Shown here piece after piece: positions 62,885-64,000 of a DNA stretch of 64,000 nucleotides. The notes beneath the pieces are model-generated. The model was not told where the DNA came from. It saw only the letters and a list, made by a program, of their open reading frames with translations, and did no database searches. Position 1 is the first letter of the stretch; every line of letters begins with the position of its first letter. The position numbers and the translations under genes were made by a program. The DNA is from Loxodes magnus (lineage: Eukaryota; Ciliophora; Karyorelictea; Loxodida; Loxodidae): NCBI GenBank assembly GCA_946699065.1, contig CAMPDV010000119.1:372001-436000 (forward strand), given 5' to 3'.

Positions 62885-63748
62885 ATGGATATTTGGATAG
62901 GTGATATTTGTATCTTAAATGCTAATGTTGAAATATCAAATACTAGAGTCTAGTAAATGCCTAATTTATTCTGTAACTTCAAAATTGGAAAAGAAAAAGT
63001 GAGCTTAAAAATCTAAGATATTGGGAAAGATTTTCAGCCGTTGAAGCTTAAGGTACTATAGTAACTTTATTTATAGATAGAAATAGTTTAATTATAAGAG
63101 AATTTTAACTCCTAGAATTAAAAGGAAATAGAAGAGTAGAAAATATGTGATACTAATGTTAACATCACTGCTATATAGGAACTCAAGGATATATAAACGA
63201 TTAATGATACATTTACGTTTTGGTACTTCTAAGATGAAATGGGCAAAATTACCTTAGACTACTTACTAAATCCTAATTTAAAGTACACGAAAATGAATAA
63301 AATATAGAAATTTATGCTTAACAAAACTTAAAATATCATACCTTACTTCAGCACTTTTCAGCCTTTATAACTACAAACTGCAATGACTATTCTAAATGAA
63401 AAGCCTTAAATTATATAAAAGATAAATAATGCTTCTAAAAGATTTAAGGAAAAGTGTAGCAGTTTCTATAAAAAATCTAAATCAAAAATCACTAAAACTC
63501 CAAATAAATAAAAAGAAGAAGAATGGGAGAACGTGAGTGAAAACTGCTATATCGAGTAGGTAGAAACAGCAATCAATTAAGAAAATACTAAACCAAAAGA
63601 GGAAAAGTAAATACAGAAAAAGAGTAGCATTCTAAGTAAAATGAAATTCTGGGGAAAGAAAAATAAAACAGCCAATTAAAGCTTAAAAAGTTTTGAAGAG
63701 TAGTAATGAGAATATATAAAGCCAGAAGAAGATTAGATGGAAAAATGA
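62885..63748 (+). CDS. Hypothetical protein with uncertain stop
   Basis: The protein has 287 residues if TGA at 63707-63709 is read as Trp, or 274 if it is the stop. It starts MDIWIGDICILNANVEISNT, with alternating hydrophobics suggesting a beta-rich N-terminal domain (NLFCNFKIGKEKVSLKIQDI) that might be C2-like, though I cannot confirm it. A helical middle (LQTAMTILNEKPQIIQKINN) and a Lys/Ser/Glu-rich C terminus (SKSKITKTPNKQKEEEWENV) follow. The codons after the first TGA read EYIKPEEDQMEK and then a second TGA at 63746-63748. That composition is coding-like, so I prefer the longer version. No membrane span or signal peptide was seen. No family is recognised. Confidence 0.7.
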
Positions 63749-64000
63749 GATAGATTATGAAGCTTATTCACTTTCTATTTTCATAAATGTCTTAATTACT
63801 TATTTAAATTATCGTTTTCTATCATTAGACTAAATATACATCTAAATAAATCTATGCTAATAAAAATAACTCAGATTAAGAATTAAATCATAATGTTTTC
63901 TACTTTAACCTAGTTTCACTCTAGCAATAATGAGTTAAAGTACTATAAACCCTGAAAGGTAGTTATGCACTTTAGAAAAAGGTACATATATGAAGGTAAA
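63749..64000. other. Window end, nothing recognised
   Basis: AT-rich DNA downstream of the last gene. No coding start is supported before the window edge. Confidence 0.4.

Noticed and set aside
1..64000. tRNA genes, CRISPR arrays, insertion sequences, telomeric repeats
   Set aside because: I looked for T-arm (GTTCGA) contexts, regular spacers, terminal inverted repeats and telomere-like repeats. The GTTCGA hits near 3697 and 12838 do not fold as tRNA (the second is inside the LRR gene). No transposase or reverse transcriptase motif was seen.

Overview
The window looks like nuclear DNA of a ciliate that uses the karyorelict nuclear code (NCBI translation table 27), most probably a Loxodes-like karyorelictean. 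TAA and TAG read as Gln throughout every recognisable gene. TGA reads as Trp at conserved tryptophan positions (inositol trisphosphate receptor, MFS transporter, cyclase, ankyrin protein), yet TGA also ends every gene. The DNA is very AT-rich, intergenic spacers are long (0.5 to 7 kb), and introns are only 16 to 20 nt (GT..AG). Read with the standard code, almost every gene is chopped into fragments; read with table 27, nineteen genes appear, and where introns are needed their removal restores frame exactly. The taxon is inferred from code, introns and composition. I cannot tell macronuclear from micronuclear DNA, and there are no telomeres.

Layout. 1-7 kb: a secreted Gln/Asn-rich protein with 61-residue tandem repeats (minus), a cysteine-rich type I membrane protein (plus) and an unrecognised charged protein (minus). 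8-9 kb: a DOT1-type methyltransferase. 9-12 kb: empty. 12-18.5 kb: three minus-strand genes (LRR/coiled-coil, sugar-transporter-like MFS, coiled-coil). 19-24 kb: a LYRM7/MZM1-like complex III assembly factor, an ankyrin protein and a Gln/Asn-rich probable nuclear protein. 27-35 kb: a full-length IP3 receptor Ca2+ channel of about 2790 residues. 38-42 kb: a 1279-residue Gln-rich coiled-coil protein. 44.7-52 kb: the densest stretch, with a small basic protein whose stop codon is split by an intron, a coiled-coil protein, a voltage-sensor/adenylate-cyclase fusion and a small MGSCC protein probably lipidated at its N terminus. 52-59 kb: a gene desert with one GC-richer island (53.76-54.10 kb) that may be a structured RNA gene. 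59-63.8 kb: a sphingomyelin-synthase-like protein with an internal duplication whose N-terminal half has lost its catalytic residues, a Nopp140/Srp40 nucleolar protein and an unrecognised protein.

Genes are single units on both strands with no operon logic. The IP3 receptor, the cyclase, the sphingolipid enzyme and the predicted acylated protein share a membrane-signalling theme, but no functional linkage can be claimed from their positions.
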